37,918 bases of DNA, from NCBI GenBank assembly GCA_016987375.1, contig PJRA01000412.1:1818310-1856227 (forward strand). Reading direction: 5' to 3'. The translations under genes were made by a program, and so were the position numbers. The notes beneath the pieces are model-generated. The model was not told the origin of the DNA. It saw nothing but the letters and a program-made list of their open reading frames with translations, and ran no database searches. The stretch comes from Brachionus koreanus. Lineage: Eukaryota; Rotifera; Eurotatoria; Ploima; Brachionidae. Shown one piece after another: positions 19,631 through 30,374 of the stretch (its first letter is position 1; each line of letters starts with the position of its first letter).

Positions 19631-19957
19631 AAGTTTATGATCAAAATTTAATGATCATACTCAAATATTATTTTTTATACAAATTATTAATAAGTTTTTT
19701 AAATGAAAATTTAAATGCAGAAAAATTTTTTCATAAGTAGCATAACATGTTAAACCATATCTAACTATTTTGCACAATTCTACATTCAGAAATCGTTTGC
19801 AGAAATTTGCACAATAAAAAAATTAAGATTAACATTGAATGTTAACTTTGAAAATATGCTTCTGCAATAAATTTTTTACTCAAAAATATTTAAAACCTTT
19901 TTTCAATCATAACTCTTGAGCATGATCATTTTAATTTGATCATAAACTTTAATATGC
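19623..19957. repeat. Inverted repeat pair, about 42 bp arms, at the transposon end
   Basis: The left arm 19623-19665 and right arm 19916-19957 are imperfect reverse complements. They share AGTTTATGATCAAA and AATGATCAT-CTCAA on corresponding strands. The left arm directly follows the transposase C-terminal stop, so it is likely the 3' terminal region of that element. The right arm would be the same end of a second copy in opposite orientation, or the other terminus of a short internally deleted element. Confidence 0.6.
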
Positions 19958-19963
19958 TGTCTA

Positions 19964-20070
19964 TTTTTTTTTTCTTATTCACTCCTTGTGGAGCATAGGG
20001 TCATTACTTTTGATTTCCACATAAGACGATCGTTCGCCTTCACTCTTGCTCCTCCTCATGTTATGAGCTA
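19964..20070 (-). mobile_element. 3' end of a poly(A)-tailed retroposon, minus orientation
   Basis: Read on the minus strand this is a GC-richer stretch (GAAGGCGAACGATCGTCTTA, then ATGCTCCACAAGGAG) ending in a poly(A) run (poly-T at 19964-19973 on plus). It contains the 20-nt word CTCCTTGTGGAGCATAGGGT (19982-20001), also present beside a poly-T run at 31892-31911. That word folds as CTCC-TTGT-GGAG. A shared tail hairpin next to poly(A) is typical of LINE/SINE 3' ends. The 5' limit is not defined. Confidence 0.55.
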
Positions 20071-22308
20071 TTTCATGATTGTTAGTGAAAAATATTTAAT
20101 TTGTCTACAAAATTTAGTTTTGTAGTATAATTTAGTTTTAGTTTTGTGATTTCACTTAAATTAAAATAAAATATTAACAAATAATTAAAAAGAAACTGAT
20201 TCAAACAAAAATTATATTTAATTTCTTTTAATTATGGAATTTAATAAAAGAAAATAAAAAACAAATACATCCTAATATTTTTGAATTCATTCGAATCTTT
20301 TTCCATTATAAAACATGATTCAAAGCCGAAAATTAAAGCCTTTAAGATTTTTTTACAAAAAAGTTTGAAAGCTTAAGTTCAAAGATGTTAAAGGTATCAA
20401 ATAAAGTTAATTTTAGAGATTTAATTTTTTTCAATTTAGTTTAAAGAAAAATGAGTTTAAATCATCTAACTATTCTTTCAGAAAGTATTTTTATTTGATC
20501 GTATCAGGATTAGAATCTTTTCAATGATACTTAAAAAAAACCATTTTGTTGGTAGAGATTAAATTAAATAAAATTATTTAATTTTGAAAGCATAAATTTT
20601 AATTTAGATCAAATTGACAAAAGATTAAGTTGTCATTAGTCATAACATTATTAGTTTTTCAAAATGTTTTGAGAGTTTTAATTTGAGCCTTTTAAGTTTT
20701 TCAAAAAAATTATTTTTTAAGTATATTGTTTGCTGATTTTAATTCTAATATTTAAGTATTTTTTTGTTTTTTTTGTAAAAATTAGCCTTAATATTGAATT
20801 TCAGAATTTAGTTTGTAAATTGAGATATGGATTTTTTTACCATTTTACTTTTTGTTAGTTTAAAATCTAACAGATGAATCAAAAAGAATTTGAGAGATTT
20901 TTTAAACGGTTTTAATATGTTACTTTTTTAATTATTTGGTTTAGTTTCTGTAAAAAAAATAGTTTCTTATAAAAAATTTCCAAACATTATTTAGAAAAAA
21001 AATTAGTTCGAAAATCATCTCGCAAAAAGATAACTACCATAGCGAAACTTCATCCAGTCTCATTCCCCAGATCCACTGCTGTAGCTTATTATTAGTAGTA
21101 GCATTATTATAATAACAATAATCTGAATTTAGATAATTAACACAAAAAAAAAATATGTTTGAATAAATTGTTAATTTTTTGATTGATTAAAAAATTTGAT
21201 TAGTCTTAGCAAAATTTTAAATTGGACACAAACTTTATTATCATGCAATAAGAAACAAATTCAAAACTAATTTAATTTCAAAATTATTTGCAATTTATTT
21301 TACTTGTTCTATATCATAAAAATAAAATAATTAATCGAAATCTAAAACTTAAATATACACTGATACACCGATATAAACAATGTAAAATTGCTAAAATTAT
21401 ATTTTTTTTTCTAATAAAATTTTCGGATTAGAAAAATTTTAAAAGCTTTCAAATTTTTTTTTATAATTTTTTTAGAGACTTAAAAGTAATGCTTTCTAAA
21501 AGGTTTCAATTGGAATTTTTTTAAAGTATAATTTCTTTGAATTAATTAACAATTTCTTTTTTCTTATTTATTTCAGCTGCACTAATGTTTGTGTATTGAA
21601 AATTAATTTTATTGCCCATTTCAGCATTTTTAAATGTTTCCTAAACTATTTATAATAATCTCAAAATCCTGTTTGTGTGTGTGAGCTTCCAAGAAACATT
21701 TCTAAAAAGCCAAAATTTAAACAAATCCAAAAATTTCTTAGGAAACTAAACTCACAGGCATCATTTATTTAAATAACTTTTTTTACTATAAAAATTTAAT
21801 CAATAAACAGTTAATTTTTGAGTACAGTATTTGACATTTTGCTATAAATTCTATTCTTGAGCAAATTAATTAGAAACCAATTTTGTGTATTGCATAACTT
21901 AAATTACACTGCCGATTAATTCGACGATTTGCTAGCTTGGCTGTTATTTTCAAAATATTTTTTACCATAGTACCAAATTAGCTAAGATGAAAATAAAGCG
22001 AGCTAAATTTTCGGATTAGTATTTGTTTGTTTCAATACTGCTATTAAACCAAATAGAGTGTTGGATTCAGAGTTGGATTAATAAAGAAACCCTACAATCT
22101 CTCGAGGAAGAATAGTTGAAAACAAAATACAAAAACTCTTCCGCTCTAGATTAAATTAAATCTCCATGGTTAAATAAATTTATTTAGATTTAAGTCGTGA
22201 GACCTTTTTTTTAAGAGTTGTTAAGAATTGATTTATTAAATAAAATATAAATTTAAACCATGGGAACATGCTTTCCTGAACAATCTAATTTTTTTGTGTT
22301 TTAGAAAA
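20071..22308. other. Intergenic spacer, no feature recognised
   Basis: AT-rich DNA with a degenerate trinucleotide stretch near 21088-21122 (ATTATTAGTAGTAGC type). I found no coding exon, RNA gene or clear element end in it. Confidence 0.6.
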
Positions 22309-22950
22309 ATGGACTTTAGGGCTAAAGGAATCAACAATAAATCATATAAAACATGGGGTGACACGATAGAAAAGGAGACTGAAGCCAGGCTTCGATGGAA
22401 TATTAACCGCGACAGGATGAAAGAGAAATTTGGAGACAAAACAGACATTGGTTTTAAGGAAATGTATGAAACAATTCAATTTGAGGATTTCTTGAACAAG
22501 CGAAAATTCAAAGTGCCTGAGATTAAATTGATTCCGAAAAAAACCAGCTATGACAAAGACGTAAATGAGTATTTGATTAAGCTTGGTATAAAGGATAAAC
22601 ATTCTGAGTCAATTAGAGTTGCCGATATGTATGATCAAGAAGGCAAGGAAAGAGACTTGATTTATAATGGAATAAGCAAAGATCATGAAGGTAGATATAA
22701 ATATTTAACAGAGAGAAAACGATACAAACCAGAGGAGAAATTTGTTTTTCCGATTACCAGTTCAATGGAGTACGGATGGAATTTTTACGACAAACATGAT
22801 AGATTGACGACTAGCCGATTTAAATCGACAAGCTTTCAATCACCGACCAAATACGGCCTTAAGAACATTATGAATGATACATTCAAGAGAGATAACGGTG
22901 TTTTAAGTGATCAATGGGTTAATGATACAATTAAAGCAAGAGCATTTTAA
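22309..22950 (+). CDS. SPMIP1: SPMIP1 (ATP6V1FNB)-like microtubule inner protein, 213 aa
   Basis: A single-exon, soluble, highly charged protein with no signal peptide or membrane helix. The block DLIYNGISKDHEGRYKYLTE, then KFVFPITSSMEYGW, matches the most conserved part of vertebrate SPMIP1/ATP6V1FNB, a protein inside the doublet microtubules of sperm and other motile axonemes. The N-terminal region (KTWGDTIEKETEARLRWN) fits the family's start. At 213 aa it is longer than the roughly 170-aa human protein, mainly in the charged central segment. The start chosen is the ATG at 22309, directly after the acceptor-like TGTGTTTTAGAAAA. The five open codons upstream have no ATG and lie inside that polypyrimidine/AG stretch. 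The axonemal role is inferred from the family. Confidence 0.8.
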   Translation: MDFRAKGINNKSYKTWGDTIEKETEARLRWNINRDRMKEKFGDKTDIGFKEMYETIQFEDFLNKRKFKVPEIKLIPKKTSYDKDVNEYLIKLGIKDKHSESIRVADMYDQEGKERDLIYNGISKDHEGRYKYLTERKRYKPEEKFVFPITSSMEYGWNFYDKHDRLTTSRFKSTSFQSPTKYGLKNIMNDTFKRDNGVLSDQWVNDTIKARAF

Positions 22951-24295
22951 TGAGTTAAAAAATAAATTTTTGTATATATCCGAATGCTTTTTCTTGTGTT
23001 CTTGATAAACTTTTTTAAACAAGAAAAGCTTTTAATTTATTATTTAATTTAATTTCGAGTAAAAAGCGATCAAAGTGATTAAAATTTGATTTTTAAATTT
23101 TTGTTTTTCATCAAAAAGATTAAAATAAAAAAAATTTTTTTTTGAAACTTTTGAATAAATTTTCTTAATATCAATATAACATCTTTTAGAAATAAATAAA
23201 TTTATTTGAGCCTAATGGAATTTTAAATTTTTGTTTATTTTTTAAGAATTTAAATTAAAGTGAGATTTTTCAATGCACAAAAGAATTAAAAACTAGCTAA
23301 AAAAATTCCCTTGATTTTTAATCAAATAAAAAATTTTGGTTAAAACCGTGATGCTATTGATATTCTTATATTTTATTTTATTAAATTATTTATTTTATTT
23401 TTTTTTTATTTAGGTTTTTCAGTTGCTAGCATTTATTTCGTAATTACTTAAAAACTTGAAAGTTTTCAACAAGTCTTTTTAGTTTGAAAAAATAATTATC
23501 TATGCGCAATAAAAAAATAAATCAAGTTTTAATTTTTAAAATAAAATAAACATTACAAAATAGAATTAATGATCATAAAACAAAAGTTTGAGCCAAAGAT
23601 TTAATTCAATTCTAGAAATAAGAAGTTTTAAGAAAGAACTAAAAAACAAAAAAATCGTCAAATGTGATATGAATGATTCAGAAAATTTAAATGACCGCCG
23701 TGTCAATTTGACACTAAATTAAAACTTGCTTGAATCACTTAGAAACCCAATTTTATGTAGACGTTTGAATTTAAAATTTAAAACCTATACAAAAAAACAA
23801 TTGAAATTTAAAATTTTTAAATTTGATTAAAAATCTATTAACATTTTTTTATTACAAATAATTTAGAAAATTTTTGATTAAACTGCTTTGAATTTTTTTG
23901 ATGTTAATTATTACTAGCCAAATAGATGTATTTTTGCATCTTTGACGATGGTTAACTTGCAAATATGAGCCAAGAATATTTATAAGAAAATTTTTATTGA
24001 AAAAATTAATATTAAATTTTTAAAATAATTTGAATTAGTAATTACCGAAAATATTTTTTTTTTCTAAAATTTTATTAATTAAATTTAAGTCTTGATTTTT
24101 TTGTTAACCAATATTTAGTTTAGGGTGGAAAAATCTTCAAATGTCTCTGCAATATGAGGCTCATGTTTAAACCCCTTTCATTAAAAAATGGAGGACCGGT
24201 TTCGACTGGGTAAAATTTTTGATCAACTCGATGCAGTAGCCTCTGTGTCAGATCGGAGCTGTTTTTCATAAAATAAAATTTTTTTAAAAAAAAAT
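22951..24295. other. Intergenic spacer before the tRNA gene
   Basis: AT-rich spacer. The only structure noted is the palindrome GTGTCAATTTGACAC at 23700-23714 in a slightly GC-richer patch (23690-23780). The stretch 24120-24250 is less AT-rich (GGTTTCGACTGG and neighbours), but no coding or RNA identity was found. Confidence 0.55.
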
Positions 24296-24368
24296 CGCCC
24301 AACGTGGGGCTCGAACCCACGACCCTGGGATTAAGAGTCCCATGCTCTACCGACTGAGCTAGCCGGGC
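24296..24368 (-). tRNA. tRNA-Lys (anticodon CTT)
   Basis: A 73-nt cloverleaf on the minus strand, without an intron. The acceptor stem GCCCGGC pairs with GTTGGGC (two G-U pairs) and G is the discriminator base. The D arm is AGCTCAGTCGGTAGAGC, the anticodon arm TGGGA-CTCTTAA-TCCCA carries CTT, and the T arm is GTGGG-TTCGAGC-CCCAC. A and B boxes are intact and the 3' flank is a run of T, the RNA polymerase III terminator. The open frame overlapping it is spurious. Confidence 0.98.
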
Positions 24369-24505
24369 TTACAGTTAATCCATAATAAAAAAAAATCTTA
24401 TCTTACTTTAATTGGAATAACCTAATTTTCTAAAATTAAATATTTAAAAATATATTTTTATAAATATTTTTTTACCATTTTGTTATTTAAAAGCTCAAAT
24501 ATAGT
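24369..24505. other. Spacer between the tRNA-Lys 5' end and SPT4 copy B
   Basis: 137 nt of AT-rich DNA upstream of both the tRNA gene (leftward) and SPT4 copy B (rightward). It is the only promoter space available to the two divergent units. No TATA element stands out from the AT-rich background. Confidence 0.5.
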
Positions 24506-24903
24506 ATGGCTGCTTCATTACCCCGATCATTACGTGGAGTCAGAGCATGCAAAGTTTGTGGTCTAATAAAAGTAAAATTAAAAATAATTTAAATTTATTT
24601 ATTAAACTTGTATTAAATTAGACAATGGATCAATTTTTTAATGAAGGCTGTGACAATTGTGAATACTTTCTTAATTTAAGAGGAGATCGTGATCGAATTT
24701 TAGATTGTACCAGTACGAGTTTTGATGGAATGATAGCTATGATGGATCCAATGGATAGTTGGGTTGCAAGATGGCAAAGAATTGATAATTTTGTCAGAGG
24801 AATGTATGCTATAAGCGTATCAGGAGACATTCCGGAATATGTGAAGAGAATAATGAGAACTCGTGGTATTACTTACAAAAGTAGAAATAAAATGGTGCAA
24901 TAA
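24506..24903 (+). CDS. SPT4: Transcription elongation factor SPT4, copy B, 115 aa, two exons
   Basis: Exon 1 is 24506-24571 (22 codons) and exon 2 is 24622-24903; the 50-nt intron is phase 0 after LIK, at exactly the position used in copy A. The zinc-site cysteines are kept at 15, 18, 32 and 35 (CKVC, CDNC), as is the core DCTSTSFDGMIAMMDPMDSW. In exon 2 roughly 60 percent of residues match copy A; differences gather in the N-terminal ten residues and the C-terminal tail (KSRNKMVQ). The intact frame with mainly conservative changes argues for a working gene. Both copies could partner SPT5 in DSIF; a divided role is possible but not shown. Its stop lies 121 nt from the HINFP stop on the other strand. 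ATATAG lies 1 nt before the ATG. Confidence 0.95.
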
Positions 24904-25024
24904 AAACTTATATTTATAATAAAATCTTTATTTGAAAAAAAGCCTGTCCGAATTTATCTCGGAAATTTTACAAATTATTTTTACAGACAAAAAAATTAAG
25001 AAAAAAAAAACAAGTTTTAATTGT

Positions 25025-28000
25025 TTATAACAATTTGGACGAGCATGTTTGAATGAGATCTATATTTTTGTAATCTATTGAATCGGTTTTATCTTCACCT
25101 GAACTGAAAATACTCATTTCATTTTCTCTAAAACTTTTTTCTTTAACTCTAAAATTGGATTCTAAAAATTTTTCTATATCAAATTCAACACCTTCTTGTT
25201 GAAATTCAACATTGTCACTAACATCTGTGTTAACAAGAACAAAATAATTCTTTTCACTTTCAGATTCTATTTCCATTTTTTGTATATCATCGCTTTTATT
25301 ATTTAAAATTAAATTCTGATTAAAATAATGCGGATGGACTTGGTCCAAATTTTGAATTGAAAATGTAAGTTCTAAAGACTGATTTGTCGTGTTGTATAAA
25401 GTATTTGAAATTTGGCATTCATTTGCAATGTTGGTGTTTTCAATTGAGCCCATAACTGTACTATCAAAATTTGAGCTATTCATTGATGCGTCCAGTTGTT
25501 TGACATTTGACTGCATTTCTATATCTTTGGCTTTCTTTAGCTCTTTTACAAGATTGGGACTTTCATAGCGTAAAGTTTGTAGTCTATAGAAGCCGTCTGT
25601 TTCAAGTTTGTATCTGAAGCGAGAATGTCCTGATGGCCATTGAAAATTGTGAACTGACTTTAAATGCTTTGAAAGAGTTGAGCCTTGACTATACGTTTTT
25701 TTACACACATGGCACATGTACATTGTACCAAAGTTTTTGTCAGGATCATTAATATTGTTCTATTAAAAACGAAAAAAATTAAATCATGAAAATGACTAAT
25801 TTTTACTTATTGTTGTTCCATTGGACCAATTCCAATAATTTATTAATTTAATTATTTTATTGTTCAATTATTATATTATTTACTAATTAAAAAAAAAACA
25901 AAACAAAAAAATTTGCTGAGATATATTTTCTTGTTTAGCAAAACATGTTAAATAATTGCCAAGTACAGAGAACAATTCTGTATGCATATCTAGAAAACCT
26001 TTATAAATCTTAAATAGCTTCCATTTTAGGTTCTACTCTTCCCTGTCTTAAATTATTATCAAAAACTAGCATTCTAACAAAGATTATTCAAAACTCAGCA
26101 GTTCGATCTTTGAGTCTTAAAACTAAAATATTCCTCTCTAACATTTTACATCACAAGACCTTAAAAAACTTAAATTATTGACAATCTTGAATCGACTTTT
26201 TGAATTGAGTTAAAAATATGTTAAGGTAAGACCAAGTCATTATGTTCCATTAGTGGTCAAACTGGTGGAAGAATAATGAGGCACCTTCGAATTAATTTAT
26301 ATATATTTAATACCCGACTCTATTTAGTACCTTTTATAGCATATTAAGAGGCTTAATTAATAAGTAAATATTNNNNNNNNNNNNNNNNNNNNNNNNNNNN
26401 NNNNNNNNNNNNNNNNNNNNNNNNNNNNNNNNNNNNNNNNNNNNNNNNNNNNNNNNNNNNNNNNNNNNNNNNNNNNNNNNNNNNNNNNNNNNNNNNNNNN
26501 NNNNNNNNNNNNNNNNNNNNNNNNNNNNNNNNNNNNNNNNNNNNNNNNNNNNNNNNNNNNNNNNNNNNNNNNNNNNNNNNNNNNNNNNNNNNNNNNNNNN
26601 NNNNNNNNNNNNNNNNNNNNNNNNNNNNNNNNNNNNNNNNNNNNNNNNNNNNNNNNNNNNNNNNNNNNNNNNNNNNNNNNNNNNNNNNNNNNNNNNNNNN
26701 NNNNNNNNNNNNNNNNNNNNNNNNNNNNNNNNNNNNNNNNNNNNNNNNNNNNNNNNNNNNNNNNNNNNNNNNNNNNNNNNNNNNNNNNNNNNNNNNNNNN
26801 NNNNNNNNNNNNNNNNNNNNNNNNNNNNNNNNNNNNNNNNNNNNNNNNNNNNNNNNNNNNNNNNNNNNNNNNNNNNNNNNNNNNCATGATCAAAATGGTC
26901 ATGTCGATTCGACTACCAATGACTTAGAAGTGCTTAAATTGTCTACTATACAAAAAGTGGATTCGGATCGAAGATTGACCAGGTCGGGCAAGGCTTTGGT
27001 AGAGAAAAATGGTGGCAAACGATCTCGCAGTTTTGATGACTTTTTTTTACTTGTGCAGAAGTTTTTAAATTGTAAAAATTTTAAAAACTACTTTTTTATC
27101 ACGATTTTAGAGAATTTTTTATTCCTAACTGTGCATTGTCAATTTTTTTTTCAAAAAGTATTTAGAGTAATAGATCAATTGTGAATTTTGGATGAAAAGA
27201 CTTTGAAATTGTGTAACAGTATATGCATTAGAAAATTATTAAAATTAAATTGCATAGTTTTTGCCCAGACTAAATTTGAGTGATAGAATCTTTAATTTAA
27301 TTTTGAGAAAATAGTAACATTGTTTATCATTTTTGAAAATCACAATTTTTAATTTAATTTCGAGAAAAGTTTCCTATAAAATTTATCATAATCTAAAAAA
27401 TTACCAAATGATCTTTTAGCATATGTTTTCTAATTTTATCTAAGTCTTTAGATTTATACACACATTCATTACATTCATATTCAAAACGTTCAGTATGCTT
27501 CAAATTGATATGTTTTTGTAAATCGTATTGAGTTTTACAGCTTTTTATTTGGAAAATTATTTTAAAAAATTCTAATTATAAAAAAATCTGGATCTACCTG
27601 TGAGAACATTGAGAGCATTGGTATTTTTTTTCAGTTGTATGCTTGTACAATATATGTTTATTTAGGTCCTTTTTATCAACACATGTCATTTCACATATTG
27701 GACATTTGAATTTATTCACTTGAAAAAAAAATACATAAAATCTTAAATAAATTTTAAAACAAGATGAAAAAAAACCATGTTTTCTTGTATGCTCTTTGAG
27801 AAGGTTGTTGGTTGCAAATTTTTTATTGCAATGGGAGCATTGAAAGCAAGTGTCTGTTGAAAATATAATTTTAGACAGAGGTTCTAATTATTAGTTTATT
27901 TTTTACTTCCAATGTTGCTTGATCGACCACAATGATCAATAAACTTTGTGAAAGAAGCGAATAGAGCACCACAATTCGGACAAGCAACTAATTTCTCTTG

Positions 28001-28573
28001 GGAATGGTGTCTTAAATGTTCTACTAATCTATTTTTATTCATTATTTTTTGTTCACACTGACTCCACAAACACTTTGATTCACTCGATTTCGATTCAAAT
28101 TTTTCAATGTGCATTTTTTTTATGTGCTGGTAAAAAAGTTCCGGATTATCTGTAGTATAATCACAATAGTTCCAAGAGCACTCGAATTTAAACGGTAATT
28201 CTGGTATGTCGTTTCTTGTTTGATGATCAAGATTACATTCGGTTTTTTGAGAATTATTCTGGTTTTCATGCAATGATTCGAGCACTTTTTGGCCTATGTC
28301 CTTTAATTTTGTATGAAACGCATGAAAATTAATATGTCGCTTAAAACTAGACTCGTTTTCAAAGCATTCAGCATCGCAGTCACTCCATTGGCATTCAAAA
28401 TTTACGCAATTATTTCCATGTTCATCTATGTGCTTCATGAAAGAGTTCATACATGAAAATGTCTGATCACAGTCACTACCCCATTCACATTTTAAAGCAA
28501 ATTGTATTTTATCTAATTTAGGACAATAGCGTTGAACACGACTTTTCTGCTTTATTGGTTGTTGTTCAGTCAT
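25025..28573 (-). CDS. HINFP: HINFP-like ten-zinc-finger transcription factor, 578 aa, five exons
   Basis: Exons are 28573-27907, 27853-27776, 27718-27598, 27540-27405 and 25759-25025; phases agree at all four joins. Ten C2H2 fingers run from CEWGSDCDQTF to CHVCKKTYSQGSTLSKHL. The first four are the long C-x4-C type (CEWGSDC, CQWSDC, CSWNYC, CLWSQC) found in HINFP/MIZF, and the fifth (CPNCGALF...HCGRSS) is degenerate. The last finger is followed by FQWPSGHSRFRYK, diagnostic for HINFP, which binds histone H4 gene promoters and drives S-phase histone transcription. The acidic C-terminal half is poorly conserved. Introns 1-3 are 53-57 nt, but intron 4 is 1,645 nt and holds the assembly gap and a STAG fragment. 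An unspliced reading gives two unlinked frames. TTTTTTTTAG lies 12 nt before the ATG. Confidence 0.92.
25760..26372. other. Left part of the expanded HINFP intron 4
   Basis: Non-coding sequence between exon 5 and the N run. From about 25920 it is less AT-rich than typical introns here (for example ACCAAGTCATTATGTTCCAT), which suggests inserted sequence, but no element is identifiable. Confidence 0.5.
26373..26884. other. Assembly gap (512 N)
   Basis: A run of undetermined bases inside HINFP intron 4. It is bounded on the right by an exact copy of STAG coding sequence. The open frame reported across it is an artefact of the Ns. Confidence 1.
26885..27031 (+). repeat. 147-bp perfect copy of STAG coding sequence beside the gap
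   Basis: Bases 26885-27031 equal 36382-36528 of the STAG last exon with no mismatch, same orientation, 9,497 bp apart. The match ends within the codons for KRSRS and is followed by unrelated sequence (TTTGATGACTTTTTTTTACT). The left end coincides with the N run, so the true extent is unknown. It lies antisense to HINFP. It is either a recent partial duplication or a scaffolding artefact. Confidence 0.95.
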
Positions 28574-30374
28574 TTTAGATAAGAACTAAAAAAAATTTCT
28601 CTCATTTAGATTTTCACAAATTAAAATCTAAAAAATATCGCTAAAAAGTATTCAATTAGTATTTTATTTATCAAAGCCAAAGGCTCAGAAATAGCTTTTA
28701 ACTAGGAAATAAAAAATTGAAACTTTTTTGTTTAATTTTAAATTATTTCAAGTTAATTTTTTTCTTCCTATTTAAATTTCATTTTAATTTTTGGTCGATT
28801 GAAAAACTCAAAGAAATGAAATTAAATTGTAGCTATTTGATCTGAATAAAAACTTACAAAAATATACAATATTTGCGAAATTTCGATATAATTTCATTGC
28901 TATTAAACACATATTAAAAAATTATGATTTTTTTATGCAAAAAAAAATTATTCTTTTTTCATGTATCATACAAATTATTGGTGCCTTTAAATATACGAAA
29001 TTACATTCAATATTTTGGGTGTTTAAACTCTGACTTTTTGTTCTTTTAAAGAAACATATTTTTTTCATACTATTTGAAAATTTTAATGTGAAATAAAAAT
29101 TACTGTCAATAAAATTCCTTTATTTTGGTATAACAAAATTAAAGTTAAGCTATATTTGAAAATGTAATTAATAAAATTTCTTAATCTAAAATTTGATGAA
29201 AAAAATTGATTATTTTTTAATTTAAAAAAAAAAAGTTTCTTCAAAATTTCGATTAAAAATTTAAATATAATTAGTCACTGTTTTAAAAAATTTTAATGAA
29301 TATTTGGCTAAATAGTTTTGAATCAAAACATCACAATACATAGATATAAAAATTTAAATCGATCTTGAATAACCAAAAATTTTAACATTCAAAATATTTG
29401 CCTCTTAGTCACTGAATTAATTTATTTCTGAGTTATTGGGGAGGACAGTATTCAATCACACATTAATTTTTACTTTATATTAATTCAATAATTTGAATTT
29501 TTCTATATCCAAGAATAAACCTCTTGGAACTGATATAAAAATTGTTTTTAAAATAACTAAACTTTTTTACAATTTATAATTTAGAAAACAGTTTTCCTTA
29601 GCAATTGGAATCCTATAACATATTCGAAGTAATCAGTTAATATTCAGTTAATAAAACAAAGTTTATATAAGCTCCTTTTTAATTTTTAACTTATTTAAAC
29701 TGGGAATCTAACAATTTAAATATGGATTTTATAAAAAGAAATTTTTTAAAAAGTTTATAATTTATGATGAACAATTTTTTCCTCTCGAATTCAAAATCTT
29801 AGAACATGATGTGCTGTTTTGTGTTGATATTCTTTAAATATGTTAGTCTCCCTGAAAATACGAATAAATAAAAAAAATTTATTTTCTAATATTCTTATTT
29901 CAAAATTACTAGTTAATATGCTTGATTACTTAAAACTTTTATCAGTTAACAAAAAAATATTGTGTTATTTATTTGTTTTCTTATCAAGCTATTGCTCCTT
30001 CAGTTCTAATAAGTGATGTTAAATATTAATGAACTTCTCCCTAAATGTTAAATTAGTTTTGTGTTTTGTCTTTAATAAATCAAACAATATTTAATCTATT
30101 CAAAAACGACATACATAAATTATGCTCATTAGAGAGTAAAAATAATAAAATAACTCCTTCCATCCATGTACATGTTCAAAAAAAAACTTACTAATTTTAA
30201 TTAGATGAATGAAAAATTCAGTTTTTCCTAAAAGTTGATTGTTCAGTCATGTTGAGACTTGAGACCATTTTTACTAATAGAACATATTTTTTTGAAACTG
30301 AAATTAACACAAATCTTTAACTATTAGCAAATGTATATTAATTAATTAATAAATTTATTTTAAATTAGATTAAT
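28574..30374. other. Divergent intergenic region between HINFP and STAG
   Basis: 1.8 kb of AT-rich DNA between two head-to-head start codons, so promoters of both genes should lie here. I see no GC-rich block, clear TATA element or repeat that stands out. The last bases before the STAG start form a pyrimidine-poor acceptor-like TTTTAAATTAG. Confidence 0.55.

Noticed and set aside
24120..24320. 66-codon minus-strand frame
   Set aside because: Overlaps the tRNA-Lys gene and has no protein features.
26357..26902. 181-codon open frame of unknown residues
   Set aside because: Produced by the run of Ns.
26930..27184. 84-codon plus-strand frame in the HINFP intron
   Set aside because: Starts in the duplicated STAG fragment and continues into unrelated AT-rich sequence; not a gene.
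27290..27372. Two similar TTTAATTTAATTT-GAGAAAA words
   Set aside because: A short, diverged local repeat in AT-rich sequence; no structure beyond it.
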